A stretch of DNA of 47,473 nucleotides. Source: Candidatus Aenigmatarchaeota archaeon (lineage in GTDB: Archaea; Aenigmatarchaeota; Aenigmatarchaeia; CG10238-14; SCSR01). The notes beneath the pieces were generated by a model. It saw only the letters and a program-made list of their open reading frames with translations, was not told the origin of the DNA and ran no database searches. Numbering within the stretch: position 1 is the stretch's first letter; each line of letters opens with the position of its first letter. Location of the stretch: the NCBI GenBank assembly GCA_016187405.1, contig JACPJS010000004.1:1-47473 (forward strand), written 5' to 3'. Of this stretch, positions 36,849 through 45,549 are shown piece after piece. A program made the position numbers and the translations under genes.

Positions 36849-37088
36849 ATGGGTTACGAAGATTTGCTCGAATCAGCATTAGAGAAGATACCAAAGAGGG
36901 AAAGCACCAAAGACAGGTTTGAGATACCGCAGGCTCAGATAGAACCTCAGGGCAACAAGACTCTGATAAAAAATTTTGTAGATATTGCAAGCAAATTGCG
37001 AAGGGAACCAGCACACATTTCAAGATATTTGTTCAAGCAGCTTGTCAACATACAAACCCATTTAACTTGTACATATCATAAGGAGATT
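36849..37088 (+). pseudogene. Truncated translation initiation factor aIF2-beta (N-terminal part only)
   Basis: YEDLLESALEKIP..RFEIPQAQIEPQGNKTLIKNFVDIASKLRREPAHISRYLFKQL matches the aIF2-beta N-terminus; the core and Zn-ribbon are missing. Confidence 0.7.
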
Positions 37089-37487
37089 ATGCCTAAAAAC
37101 TATGTGGCTGTCAAGTCGTTGATAGTAAGGAATAATAGGATTTTAATAATTAAAAGAAATTCAAATGAAGATTTTTTTGCTAATGAATGGGATCTACCTG
37201 GAGGTAAAGTGTTATTTGGTGAAAATCCCTTAAATGCTCTCAAGCGTGAAGTGAAAGAAGAATGCAGGCTTGAAATTAAACCTATAAAACCTATTGATGT
37301 CTGGACATTTTTCAAAAACAATAAACAAACACAAGTTATAGGAATAACTTTTCTTTCTAAAATTATTTCCGGTAAATTGAAACTGGGTGATGAACATTCG
37401 GATTATAAATGGATAAGAATAACCGAAGTCAAGAATTATAAAATACATCATGGGATAAAAGAGACAATTAAAAAGTTCAAGGAATGA
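37089..37487 (+). CDS. NUDIX hydrolase
   Basis: Nudix box GGKVLFGENPLNALKREVKEECRLE; own SD AAGGAG just before ATG at 37089. Confidence 0.88.
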   Translation: MPKNYVAVKSLIVRNNRILIIKRNSNEDFFANEWDLPGGKVLFGENPLNALKREVKEECRLEIKPIKPIDVWTFFKNNKQTQVIGITFLSKIISGKLKLGDEHSDYKWIRITEVKNYKIHHGIKETIKKFKE

Positions 37488-37561
37488 TAATTTACTAGTA
37501 AGTTTACGGAACAAGATTCTGCTGATAAAGTAATAAACTCTCCCGACGAATTATAAATTAC

Positions 37562-38413
37562 ATGTTCAAGAAATATGGCTTATTGGGAATCTTACTGATA
37601 ATACTAGTCGAACTCAATTTTTTCTTCAAGATACAACCATTCGCCAATATTTATTTTCCGATAATATGGTTCGGATATATTCTCATAATTGACGCACTCG
37701 TTTACAAACTGAGAAAAAACTCACTGTTGAGCAACAGACTTACTTATTTCATTGGAATGGTGATAATCTCTTCTTTGATTTGGTGGGTTTTCGAATTTGT
37801 AAACCTAAGGACTGGAAACTGGAGCTATTCAGGTCTTAACGGTTTTGATACGACTGGTTTTAGTTCCAGTGTTGTGCGCAACCTGTTCGGCACATTAGCA
37901 TTTTCAACAGTCCTTCCGGCTTTGTTCGAGACAGTCGAACTCATACGCGCATTGCACCTCTTCGACAACAAGAAACTACACAAAAAATTCAGAATCTCAA
38001 AATTATTTTTACATTCGATGATAATATTAGGAGCACTGTGTTTCATTGCACCAATAGTTTTACCAGCTTTCACTTTTCCACTTGTATGGCTAAGTTTCTT
38101 TCTCATACTCGATCCGATCAACTATCTCCACGAACAACCTAGCATAATAGGCCATCTTAAAGACAGGAAGCTTGTCATACCTCTTTCATTGCTCCTTGCA
38201 GGAATTGTTCTTGGTTTCCTCTGGGAATTCTGGAACTATTGGGCCATACCTAAATGGACTTACAGCATACCTTTCGTCGGATTCTTCAAGATATTCGAGA
38301 TGCCTATACTCGGATACTTTGGATATTTCCCGTTCTCATTCGAGTTGTATGCGATGTACTGGTTCATCCGAAGTTTGTTTGTCCACAAGGAACATCTGTT
38401 GGCTGACAGTTGA
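37562..38413 (+). CDS. Multi-TM membrane protein with internal repeat
   Basis: IWWVFEFVNLRTGNWSYSG and LWEFWNYWAIPKWTYSIPF resemble each other in the two halves. Confidence 0.65.
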   Translation: MFKKYGLLGILLIILVELNFFFKIQPFANIYFPIIWFGYILIIDALVYKLRKNSLLSNRLTYFIGMVIISSLIWWVFEFVNLRTGNWSYSGLNGFDTTGFSSSVVRNLFGTLAFSTVLPALFETVELIRALHLFDNKKLHKKFRISKLFLHSMIILGALCFIAPIVLPAFTFPLVWLSFFLILDPINYLHEQPSIIGHLKDRKLVIPLSLLLAGIVLGFLWEFWNYWAIPKWTYSIPFVGFFKIFEMPILGYFGYFPFSFELYAMYWFIRSLFVHKEHLLADS

Positions 38414-38454
38414 ATAAGGATTTAAAGATAACGTGATAGTTAAAATTAGATACT

Positions 38455-38772
38455 ATGGCAAAACCAAAAATTCCACCACTGTATAGTTTGGTAGACACGC
38501 TTTATCATACGGTAGTCGATAATTTGTCTGAAGAAATTCAAAAAAGGGAAGTTGCAGCTGCGAATGTTTTTGGAATTGTCGGAACTTATGTTGTTACCAA
38601 AGGATTGCATCAATTCATAGACGAAAAATATTTGATTGCCGGATTAGTAGGCATACCTATTGCTTATGCAGCAGCACAGCCAAAACGTGTCATATCAATT
38701 ATAAAGAACTATCCTGTATACACATCTGGAATGGTCGGTTGTGTCGAGGGCGGTTTGTTATCTCTACTCTAA
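38455..38772 (+). CDS. Small membrane protein
   Basis: 105 aa with hydrophobic segments. Confidence 0.5.
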   Translation: MAKPKIPPLYSLVDTLYHTVVDNLSEEIQKREVAAANVFGIVGTYVVTKGLHQFIDEKYLIAGLVGIPIAYAAAQPKRVISIIKNYPVYTSGMVGCVEGGLLSLL

Positions 38773-38822
38773 GTCGCTTCTATAACTTTAAGATTTAAAC
38801 CCAATGAATATACAAGATTCAA

Positions 38823-39119
38823 ATGTACTGGGCGAAAGTTTACGGCGTAAAGGACGAGATAGTAGTTGCTATATGCGATGAAGATTTGCTAGACAAGACA
38901 CTTAATTTTAAAAATAAGGTTGAAGTGAAAGTCACTAAGGGATTCTATGGCGACAGGTATATCGACGATACGGTTGCATTGAGATTGTTGGACAAGTCTA
39001 CGATCGGAAACCTGATGGGGAAGAATATCGTCAAGCTTGCGATGAAAAACGGTTTTATATCAAAAGAAAACATTATCAATATTGATGGTACTCCTCACGC
39101 ACAATTTGCTAAAATCTAG
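38823..39119 (+). CDS. DUF424 family protein
   Basis: VVVAICDEDLLDKTL...FYGDRYIDD...TIGNLMGKNIVKLAMKNGFISKENIINIDGTPHAQ. Confidence 0.82.
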   Translation: MYWAKVYGVKDEIVVAICDEDLLDKTLNFKNKVEVKVTKGFYGDRYIDDTVALRLLDKSTIGNLMGKNIVKLAMKNGFISKENIINIDGTPHAQFAKI

Positions 39120-39489
39120 GAAAGGGCAGTTCTTCATACTTTCCGCAGTAGCTGTAGTTACGATACTGTTCTTCGTCAGCAGATGGATAGAACCGTTGCG
39201 TGTGACAGACACTTCTTCTGTAGTTTTGAGTGATGAAGCGTATGTTTTTGATAACATCAATGAAAAAACCACGAATGCAGTGAAAGGAAGTGAAAATTGT
39301 GATGAACTTGATTTCAATGTTCAGGAGTATAAGAATTTCGTAGAACGGTACGGTCTTGATCGTGGATATAAGATAACACTCGATTATTCAATTCCGTCAT
39401 GTACAGCAACAGCCACTGTCATATTTCATTTAAAATTACATTCGGATAAAGTGGATGCAGCAAGTGACTTTAGTATTGTATGGCCATGA
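39082..39489 (+). CDS. Pilin-like/secreted protein (start uncertain; TTG at 39106 plausible)
   Basis: SRKGQFFILSAVAVVTILFFVSRW: KGQ plus hydrophobic helix. Confidence 0.5.
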   Translation: MMVLLTHNLLKSRKGQFFILSAVAVVTILFFVSRWIEPLRVTDTSSVVLSDEAYVFDNINEKTTNAVKGSENCDELDFNVQEYKNFVERYGLDRGYKITLDYSIPSCTATATVIFHLKLHSDKVDAASDFSIVWP

Positions 39490-40029
39490 TCAAGTTTTAA
39501 TCATTTTGTTGGTTATTAAAAAGTAAATTACACCCACTGCCATCATTATAGTGAGGAATCCTTCAATTCCATATTCAGGCAGGCTAAACAGTCCGGATGT
39601 CACAGGTATGTTCACACTTTCAATCTCACACGTTGCACAATTAACAGAACTAACAGTTACAGTGATTTGACTGTCTATATCAACCAAAGAGGTGATGGAA
39701 AATTCTGTAAAAGCGATATCATCCGGGGCGACTGTTCCAGTTGTAACCTGATGCGGCACTATGTTCACAGTGTTGGGGTTTGATGATGTGATGCTCACGA
39801 TATAACTGTCCTCAGATTTTCCAATGTTTCCGACGTCTACACGAAAATAAACTGGTTTGCCTACATTAGATGTTATTGCCGCAGCAGTTCTAGTTGAAAA
39901 TTTGTAAGATGCGCTCGGGTCGACAACTTGGGACAATGCTATTTTTGAAAAAATAACCGCCCCTATCAAAACAGCCGCAAAGACAAATGCAATTTTATAT
40001 CGTGCATTAATTTCTATCATAAATCCCAC
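39490..40029 (-). CDS. Secreted protein with C-terminal LPEYGIEGFL-TM anchor
   Basis: Signal helix, beta-rich domain, C-terminal LPEYGIEGFLTIMMAVGVIYFLITNKMIKT. Confidence 0.7.
   Translation of the reverse strand: MGFMIEINARYKIAFVFAAVLIGAVIFSKIALSQVVDPSASYKFSTRTAAAITSNVGKPVYFRVDVGNIGKSEDSYIVSITSSNPNTVNIVPHQVTTGTVAPDDIAFTEFSITSLVDIDSQITVTVSSVNCATCEIESVNIPVTSGLFSLPEYGIEGFLTIMMAVGVIYFLITNKMIKT
39557..39583. repeat. Copy 1 of a 27-nt identical repeat encoding LPEYGIEGF
   Basis: aatccttcaattccatattcaggcagg. Confidence 0.85.
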
Positions 40030-40089
40030 CCCCTTTCGGTATTTCGCAAACTATCATTACCTTTGAGAATATAAAAAGAATTCAGAAAA

Positions 40090-42387
40090 TCAACGTCTTC
40101 TAAAGTTTTGTTTGGATATAGGATTATAAAATAAAAACACAGTTGCGATAAGAACGATCTGCAGAAATCCTTCAATTCCATATTCAGGCAGGTTGTAGGT
40201 TCCTGATCTTACAGGTATTGTAAATGTTTTCGGTGCGCATGTCGGGCAGTCCAACGAAGTAATAGTAAGTGAAATTGTATTGTCAACATCAACCAATGGC
40301 GTGACGGATATTATTACTGGGAATATTGCACGAGAGTTTACAGAATCTGTTGTTATGCTTGTTGAGGAAACGCTGACAAATTCAGGCGACGCGCTCGAAA
40401 TGCCAACATTGTATCTGTCGCTGAAAAGCCCATTGTTGATTATGTTCAATTCCAAAATGAATGGCTGTCCGACCGGCGTTGTTATTGTTCCTCCAGGAGC
40501 ATTTATATCAAAATCGTATGCATTGAAGTCGTGATTCACAACTGCTGTATACTGTCCTTTTCCTTGCTCAGGATCGTAAAACAAGCATTTTATTTTGTTA
40601 CCGTTCTGAGTGAAATCGTAAGCCGGATTCGTAACCGTGCAGCTTCCTTTTTTTAACGATTCAGTTCCTTGTTCGAACGGATACGGCGTACATGCTTTTC
40701 CTATTGCAGCACAGTCTTGAATCGTTGGATCACAGTTGAGCCCACATTCAACATTCATTTTATTCTCTGGAGCTGCTGTATAGTACGCGTTCCACCTCGC
40801 AGTAAATAGTTGATTGTTTCCAAAGTAATCAAATTCTGCAACGACAGGTGCTGATGGTGGCACTACAGAAAATCCAGGGTCCACCGACGTTCCGCTTGAC
40901 GATTTGATGTTGAAAGTAAGACTGCATGCTCCTCCGTTTGATTTGATATGGACTTTGAAAACATCCTGTACATTCTGCGGAGAACCTAAGCTAGTAGCAA
41001 ACGAGGATACCTTCCCTCCTGCTGTGTATGCGATTGTTCCAACTGGAAAGATTCCCGTGCTCGGATCACATTTGCCATAAGTGACGACATCAGTCAATAG
41101 ATATGTTGCAGGACATGTAACAGTAGACTCTTCTTTAGCTTTGATTATCCACGTATACTCACCGCTTTTTTTGTAAACCGCTGTCTTTGTAGGCAGATCG
41201 AAATTATCAGCTGCATTACCAGTCGGTTGAAGTGAAAATGATTGAACGCATGGAATTGGTTTACATGAGTATCCGGTTACACAGTTCTTCGAGTCAATGT
41301 TTGTTTTCAATTCTGTTCCGAACTGGCATTGAGGTTGCGTAGGTGGTGTAGGACAAGCACATGTATAACTCGTAGTACAACCGTTCGAATTTTTAATGGG
41401 TGTTGGATATCCTGTGCCGCATGTTGGTGCTGCCGGAGGAGCTGGGCAGCATGGTATCGATGGGACGCATGATCCACATGAACCGCTAGTGCATGTTTTC
41501 GTACATTGTCTGATTTGGCCATCAGGACATGTTATCGTGCCTGATCCGCATTGGTTCCCCGATATTGATTGGGCGTTTATGCACCCACGTGCATCATGAT
41601 AATCTGTCCCTGTGGGCGCGCATGCGTTTCCTGTAGGGCATGATGTTGGAGCATAACATAATGGTAGGTTTGGTCCAGGAGTGGGTACAGTTGTAACACA
41701 CGTGCTGTAGTCGACAATACAATTACTATTACATGATGGAGTTCCCGTTTTTCCCACAGATCCGCATGTATTGCCATTCAAATTGTTGCTGTCACATTGT
41801 TCACCAGGGTCTATTTGGCCGTTACCACATAATGAAGCTGGTGTTCTACCCTGGCATTGATAACTTGGTGAGCATTGATTGAAATTATTACAAACAGTTG
41901 TTTGACTACCATCTATACATGTTCCCGTTCCAGGTCCTCCAGAGCTTCCGCATGTTCCAAAACTGCCATCAGAAAAGCAGCATGTTTTATACCATTCACC
42001 TGTCGTACATTGGTCACTTCCGGTTGCGGGGCAAACACCTGGCTGAATTACATTACCCCCACCACATCTATCAAGGGCAGAGCATGATTTAATGTTCCAA
42101 TCACATGTTGCAGAACATCCTAATTCATCGAAATCCAATACAATGCCTATATAGGTATAACATGTCCACGTATTGTAATCAACGCTATTTTGAGGCTTTT
42201 CTCGGCATTGTGCTATAGCACCTACACATGATTCATCGATATTAGGTGCTTCATCCCCACGAACAACATAATTTACCGATTGGCCTGGATTATAGTTTCC
42301 GGGAACAGTAAACGATGTTGTAGTAGCTATCGAATTTTCAACAAATACGAACAAAATGAGTAAGGTTATTAATAATATATATCGCAT
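40090..42387 (-). CDS. Large Cys-rich secreted protein with C-terminal LPEYGIEGFL-TM anchor
   Basis: Signal peptide; CGNGQIDPGEQCDSNN Cys-rich repeats; C-terminal module paralogous to 39490..40029. Confidence 0.75.
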   Translation of the reverse strand: MRYILLITLLILFVFVENSIATTTSFTVPGNYNPGQSVNYVVRGDEAPNIDESCVGAIAQCREKPQNSVDYNTWTCYTYIGIVLDFDELGCSATCDWNIKSCSALDRCGGGNVIQPGVCPATGSDQCTTGEWYKTCCFSDGSFGTCGSSGGPGTGTCIDGSQTTVCNNFNQCSPSYQCQGRTPASLCGNGQIDPGEQCDSNNLNGNTCGSVGKTGTPSCNSNCIVDYSTCVTTVPTPGPNLPLCYAPTSCPTGNACAPTGTDYHDARGCINAQSISGNQCGSGTITCPDGQIRQCTKTCTSGSCGSCVPSIPCCPAPPAAPTCGTGYPTPIKNSNGCTTSYTCACPTPPTQPQCQFGTELKTNIDSKNCVTGYSCKPIPCVQSFSLQPTGNAADNFDLPTKTAVYKKSGEYTWIIKAKEESTVTCPATYLLTDVVTYGKCDPSTGIFPVGTIAYTAGGKVSSFATSLGSPQNVQDVFKVHIKSNGGACSLTFNIKSSSGTSVDPGFSVVPPSAPVVAEFDYFGNNQLFTARWNAYYTAAPENKMNVECGLNCDPTIQDCAAIGKACTPYPFEQGTESLKKGSCTVTNPAYDFTQNGNKIKCLFYDPEQGKGQYTAVVNHDFNAYDFDINAPGGTITTPVGQPFILELNIINNGLFSDRYNVGISSASPEFVSVSSTSITTDSVNSRAIFPVIISVTPLVDVDNTISLTITSLDCPTCAPKTFTIPVRSGTYNLPEYGIEGFLQIVLIATVFLFYNPISKQNFRRR
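40166..40192. repeat. Copy 2 of the 27-nt identical repeat encoding LPEYGIEGF
   Basis: aatccttcaattccatattcaggcagg. Confidence 0.85.
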
Positions 42388-42421
42388 GTATAATTATTTG
42401 TATTTTTAGTTAAATAATTCT

Positions 42422-43132
42422 TTATCTGAAATCTTCTACAAAAACATCTTTATAGGGTGTTTCAATATACGATTTTATTTCTTGAAAACCTCTGACTTTA
42501 TCAGGAAAATACTTTAATCTAACTGCCACATTAGAATCTCCACTTAATGTATCAATATGTTCACCGGCTATAGCCACTTTTTGACCTCTCTTAATTTCTA
42601 CCGGTCCTTGAGGCACTAAAATACTGCCTTTGCTCACTAGATAAGAAATAGCATATCCAGAATTATCAAATATTGTCAGTTCATCTGCTGTAGCACCAGA
42701 CCCGTATGATACATAATAACCATTTTCTCCAGAATAAATAATGTTTGATCCTCTAGAAAGAGTAATCTCAACTATGTTATACCCAGCTTGCAATTTACGG
42801 TTCGTCAAATTGCAGTTGACACAGGGTGAACTCAAATAAAAGCTTCCAAATCTCGATTGATATGGCGTTGGACTTGGAGATTGCGAAGCAACGACAGGTG
42901 CAGTTACTTGAATTGTTGGTGTAGGTATGGGAATGGGTGTTGGTGTAACAATCAAAGGTGTCGTTTGAATCGTCGGTGACACACTAGGAGCAACTGTTTG
43001 TGTTGCCACAGCATTTGTCTGAACTGGCTGTGTTGGTGTAGCACTATTGTTTCTATTACTAGCTATCCCAAAATAAAGTCCAAGAGTCAAGAGTGCAGAT
43101 GCCCCAACACCCACAATAGTACGTCTTCTCAT
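42422..43132 (-). CDS. Secreted degenerate LytM/M23-like domain protein with PT-rich linker
   Basis: N-terminal TM, PTPIPIPTPTIQ linker, GNGxxV..GPVEIKRGQKVAIAGE with catalytic His absent. Confidence 0.5.
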   Translation of the reverse strand: MRRRTIVGVGASALLTLGLYFGIASNRNNSATPTQPVQTNAVATQTVAPSVSPTIQTTPLIVTPTPIPIPTPTIQVTAPVVASQSPSPTPYQSRFGSFYLSSPCVNCNLTNRKLQAGYNIVEITLSRGSNIIYSGENGYYVSYGSGATADELTIFDNSGYAISYLVSKGSILVPQGPVEIKRGQKVAIAGEHIDTLSGDSNVAVRLKYFPDKVRGFQEIKSYIETPYKDVFVEDFR

Positions 43133-43178
43133 TTACCACACCTAAGTAACAAATATCTTAACTTACATATAAGCTTTT

Positions 43179-43796
43179 CTATACTGCAAAGTAGCTTGGC
43201 TTGTCGTTTGCCCAGTAATATGTATAACCAGAATGCTTTTCGAGATACAGTTGAACCGGAAACGGCGATGTAGACACGTTATCGAAAGCGCCGGCTACCT
43301 CCAATCTGAGCATTGCGTCAGTTCCATTTATAGAAAAAGGAATTTTCACTATTGCTACATTTTGGCCGCGATTAATTGAGTCATCCACCTTAACCAGCAG
43401 ATTGGAAGTATTGGCTACGACATAAACGGCGTAAATGTTGGCAGTGGGATGTTTAATGTAGATGTAAGTAATGTTATAATTCATCGAATTGTAGATATTC
43501 GTTACACGTCCAGGCGCTACCGCAGTCAGCATAGTGTTACTAGGTAAGTTAAAATCGACGTAAACGAAATTATTTGCAATCGGTGTCTCTTTTACGCTAT
43601 AGTTAATGCCATTTTCAAATGGAAGTGTAAATCCCTTGAACTCCTTAGCATCACCGTCCACACCGCCGAAATACTTGATTTCCAAGATGTTTTTTTCCGA
43701 TTCTGCTATCTTCTGGTTGCTGAGGATTAGATATGAAATCCATATTGCTACGGAAACCAAAAGCAAGATGATCAGAAACTGAACTTGACCTTTCAT
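43179..43796 (-). CDS. Pilin-like N-terminus plus degenerate LytM/M23-like domain
   Basis: MKGQVQFLIILLLVSVAIWIS; VDFNLPSNTMLTAVAPGRVTNIYNS..YIYIKHPTANIYAVYV...DSINRGQNVAIVKI..AMLRLEV. Confidence 0.6.
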   Translation of the reverse strand: MKGQVQFLIILLLVSVAIWISYLILSNQKIAESEKNILEIKYFGGVDGDAKEFKGFTLPFENGINYSVKETPIANNFVYVDFNLPSNTMLTAVAPGRVTNIYNSMNYNITYIYIKHPTANIYAVYVVANTSNLLVKVDDSINRGQNVAIVKIPFSINGTDAMLRLEVAGAFDNVSTSPFPVQLYLEKHSGYTYYWANDKPSYFAV

Positions 43797-43800
43797 CCTA

Positions 43801-44754
43801 TCACGGTGCTTTGCAGCAAGATGCTACACATGTAGTTCCCACTTGGACAAGTCTTCCATTGTCACATCGCCACGTTATTGACTGGCCAGTTCCAGGCTGG
43901 TTTTCACACCCAGACAGCGTGCCTAGACATGTGGTTTTAGTGCCCGCTCCCGATTGAAGCGTCGTAGTGCCATCGGTAGCCACACTCGGCAATGTGCACG
44001 TTGGCAGTGGAACAAAGAAGCATGTATGGTCGTTCCAATTCCATTGATAATATCCACCGGATACAGTCTGCGCTTCACAAGATTGAGCGCTTTGTGATTC
44101 CGAATTGGATCTGCATTGATTCAAGAACGATTTATATGATGTTCCAGAGCAACATTGCTGTGTGCCACTGGGTGTTTGGCCATTACCAGCGCATGTGGGG
44201 CATGCCGGACATGTACTCGAAATAGTATGCTGGCAGTTATCTTGGCATCCTACAATCTGTCCGCAAGTTGATGCTGTGCATTGTGAATTGCAGCTCGTTA
44301 TCGTAGGAGTGCATTGAAAAGTAGGGCATGGGGCGCATGTTCCGGGCTTGTTACGATTACCACAATTATCAACGCATGTAGTTGGTTGTCCGCACGTCAC
44401 AGCAGTGCATACAGGCTCGCAAGATACGGCTACACTAGGAACACAACCTCCTCCGCCAGACGATGCTGGTTGTTGCACAGGCTGTTGAACTGGGGGTCGC
44501 TGTTGTGGCTCTTGCGTCGGGGCATTAGTCGGGTTCTCTCTGGTCCCCGGTCTTTCTGCAACATGTGTAAAGCCGGATGTTACAAGCTCTTTTTGTGCAA
44601 GATTCTGATTGATGGTGTCCGCAGATGCACCAAATCGTATCATTTCCCTTATCATCATGTCGAATAATTCATTAGCAGTCAGCAGCGCATATGCAGGGAC
44701 AATCAACAATCCTACAACGACGATGGCGATTAACAGTGCAAATTTGCTACCCAT
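43801..44754 (-). CDS. Cys-rich secreted protein with tandem Cys repeats and YQWNW module
   Basis: Signal peptide; two C..C..CGQ..C.DNC..TC.ACP units; CEAQTVSGGYYQWNWNDHTCFFVP. Confidence 0.65.
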   Translation of the reverse strand: MGSKFALLIAIVVVGLLIVPAYALLTANELFDMMIREMIRFGASADTINQNLAQKELVTSGFTHVAERPGTRENPTNAPTQEPQQRPPVQQPVQQPASSGGGGCVPSVAVSCEPVCTAVTCGQPTTCVDNCGNRNKPGTCAPCPTFQCTPTITSCNSQCTASTCGQIVGCQDNCQHTISSTCPACPTCAGNGQTPSGTQQCCSGTSYKSFLNQCRSNSESQSAQSCEAQTVSGGYYQWNWNDHTCFFVPLPTCTLPSVATDGTTTLQSGAGTKTTCLGTLSGCENQPGTGQSITWRCDNGRLVQVGTTCVASCCKAP

Positions 44755-44790
44755 AAACTAAATTACCTCGCGATTGTAATAAACTCATAC

Positions 44791-45318
44791 TCAACACTGC
44801 TTGCTGTCTTTCGGTTCCTTGCATATTGTAAAACGTGTATAGTTTGAAATTACAACAGACCAGTAAGTCTTGCTGGAGATGTCATTATCGCTTCTTTGGC
44901 AAGTCAGATACCCACCTATGCTGTCCAGATACGCGCATTTCCAGTCTGTATTGTGCACATCCGCAGTAGTGAAGTAAACATCCAACAGTGCAAAACTCTC
45001 ATTGACGGAATTCGTCGGAGTTAGTACGAAAATTTGGTAAACTGGCTGTGTGCCGGGATTTGACAGATATGCACCGAAACGTGTTTGGTTAACCATACGG
45101 CTGTCGTTAACATCCCACTGTGCAAAATATAACGATGAATTAACTTTAGTCACGGTCATGTTTTGTGTGAACTCACTATTCAGATTCATTGATATGAAAT
45201 TCGCCAATTTCTCTTCTGGGGCTAGTTGATTGGACAAGAAATCATTTACAAGCAAATATGCAATCGCTACAGTTGCGATGAAAAGTACGATATAGGCGAA
45301 ATAGTTGGGCAATTCCAT
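44791..45318 (-). CDS. Single-TM secreted/anchored protein
   Basis: MELPNYFAYIVLFIATVAIAYLLVNDFL; track start at 45381 is probably too early. Confidence 0.6.
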   Translation of the reverse strand: MELPNYFAYIVLFIATVAIAYLLVNDFLSNQLAPEEKLANFISMNLNSEFTQNMTVTKVNSSLYFAQWDVNDSRMVNQTRFGAYLSNPGTQPVYQIFVLTPTNSVNESFALLDVYFTTADVHNTDWKCAYLDSIGGYLTCQRSDNDISSKTYWSVVISNYTRFTICKEPKDSKQC

Positions 45319-45386
45319 ATTGAATTTAATTTGTTTTTTGGGGAATATATAGATTTTAGAGACTCTTTTCAAGTGAGACAACTCTT

Positions 45387-45533
45387 TTATTTCAGCATTA
45401 TAAAAATAACTATCGGATATTGGTATCGTAATAATTTGCGATACATCTCCTTTTTAGAAACAGCAACAACCACGATTATGAATCCTAAAGATACACCAAT
45501 GCAGAACCCAATTCCATATAGGATATTGAGCAT
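45387..45533 (-). CDS. 48-aa ORF: TM segment fused to an RfcL-derived fragment
   Basis: MLNILYGIGFCIGVSLGFIIVVVAVSKKEMYRKLLRYQYPIVIFIMLK* vs RfcL VAVSKNEMYRKFSRYQYP. Confidence 0.5.
   Translation of the reverse strand: MLNILYGIGFCIGVSLGFIIVVVAVSKKEMYRKLLRYQYPIVIFIMLK
45412..45468. repeat. Diverged duplicate of rfcL segment 47119-47175
   Basis: Ungapped 57-nt alignment, 44/57 identical by hand count, same reading frame in both copies. Confidence 0.7.
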
Positions 45534-45549
45534 TTATTAATTATAGATT

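Noticed and set aside
37562-38413. Archaeosortase candidate for the LPEYG proteins
   Set aside because: Multi-TM but lacks a recognisable Cys/Arg/His catalytic triad pattern
41396-42092. Plus-strand and frame-shifted ORFs inside the 765-aa Cys-rich gene
   Set aside because: His/Cys-rich shadows of the Cys-rich coding frame
40090-42387. Possibility that the 765-aa protein is an archaeal fusexin (HAP2/Fsx1-like)
   Set aside because: Large Cys-rich ectodomain plus one C-terminal TM is suggestive only; no diagnostic motif visible. A structure prediction would be decisive
45226-45540. 104-aa ORF (+)
   Set aside because: Antisense to the 44791..45318 protein and to the RfcL-fragment ORF; composition not protein-like
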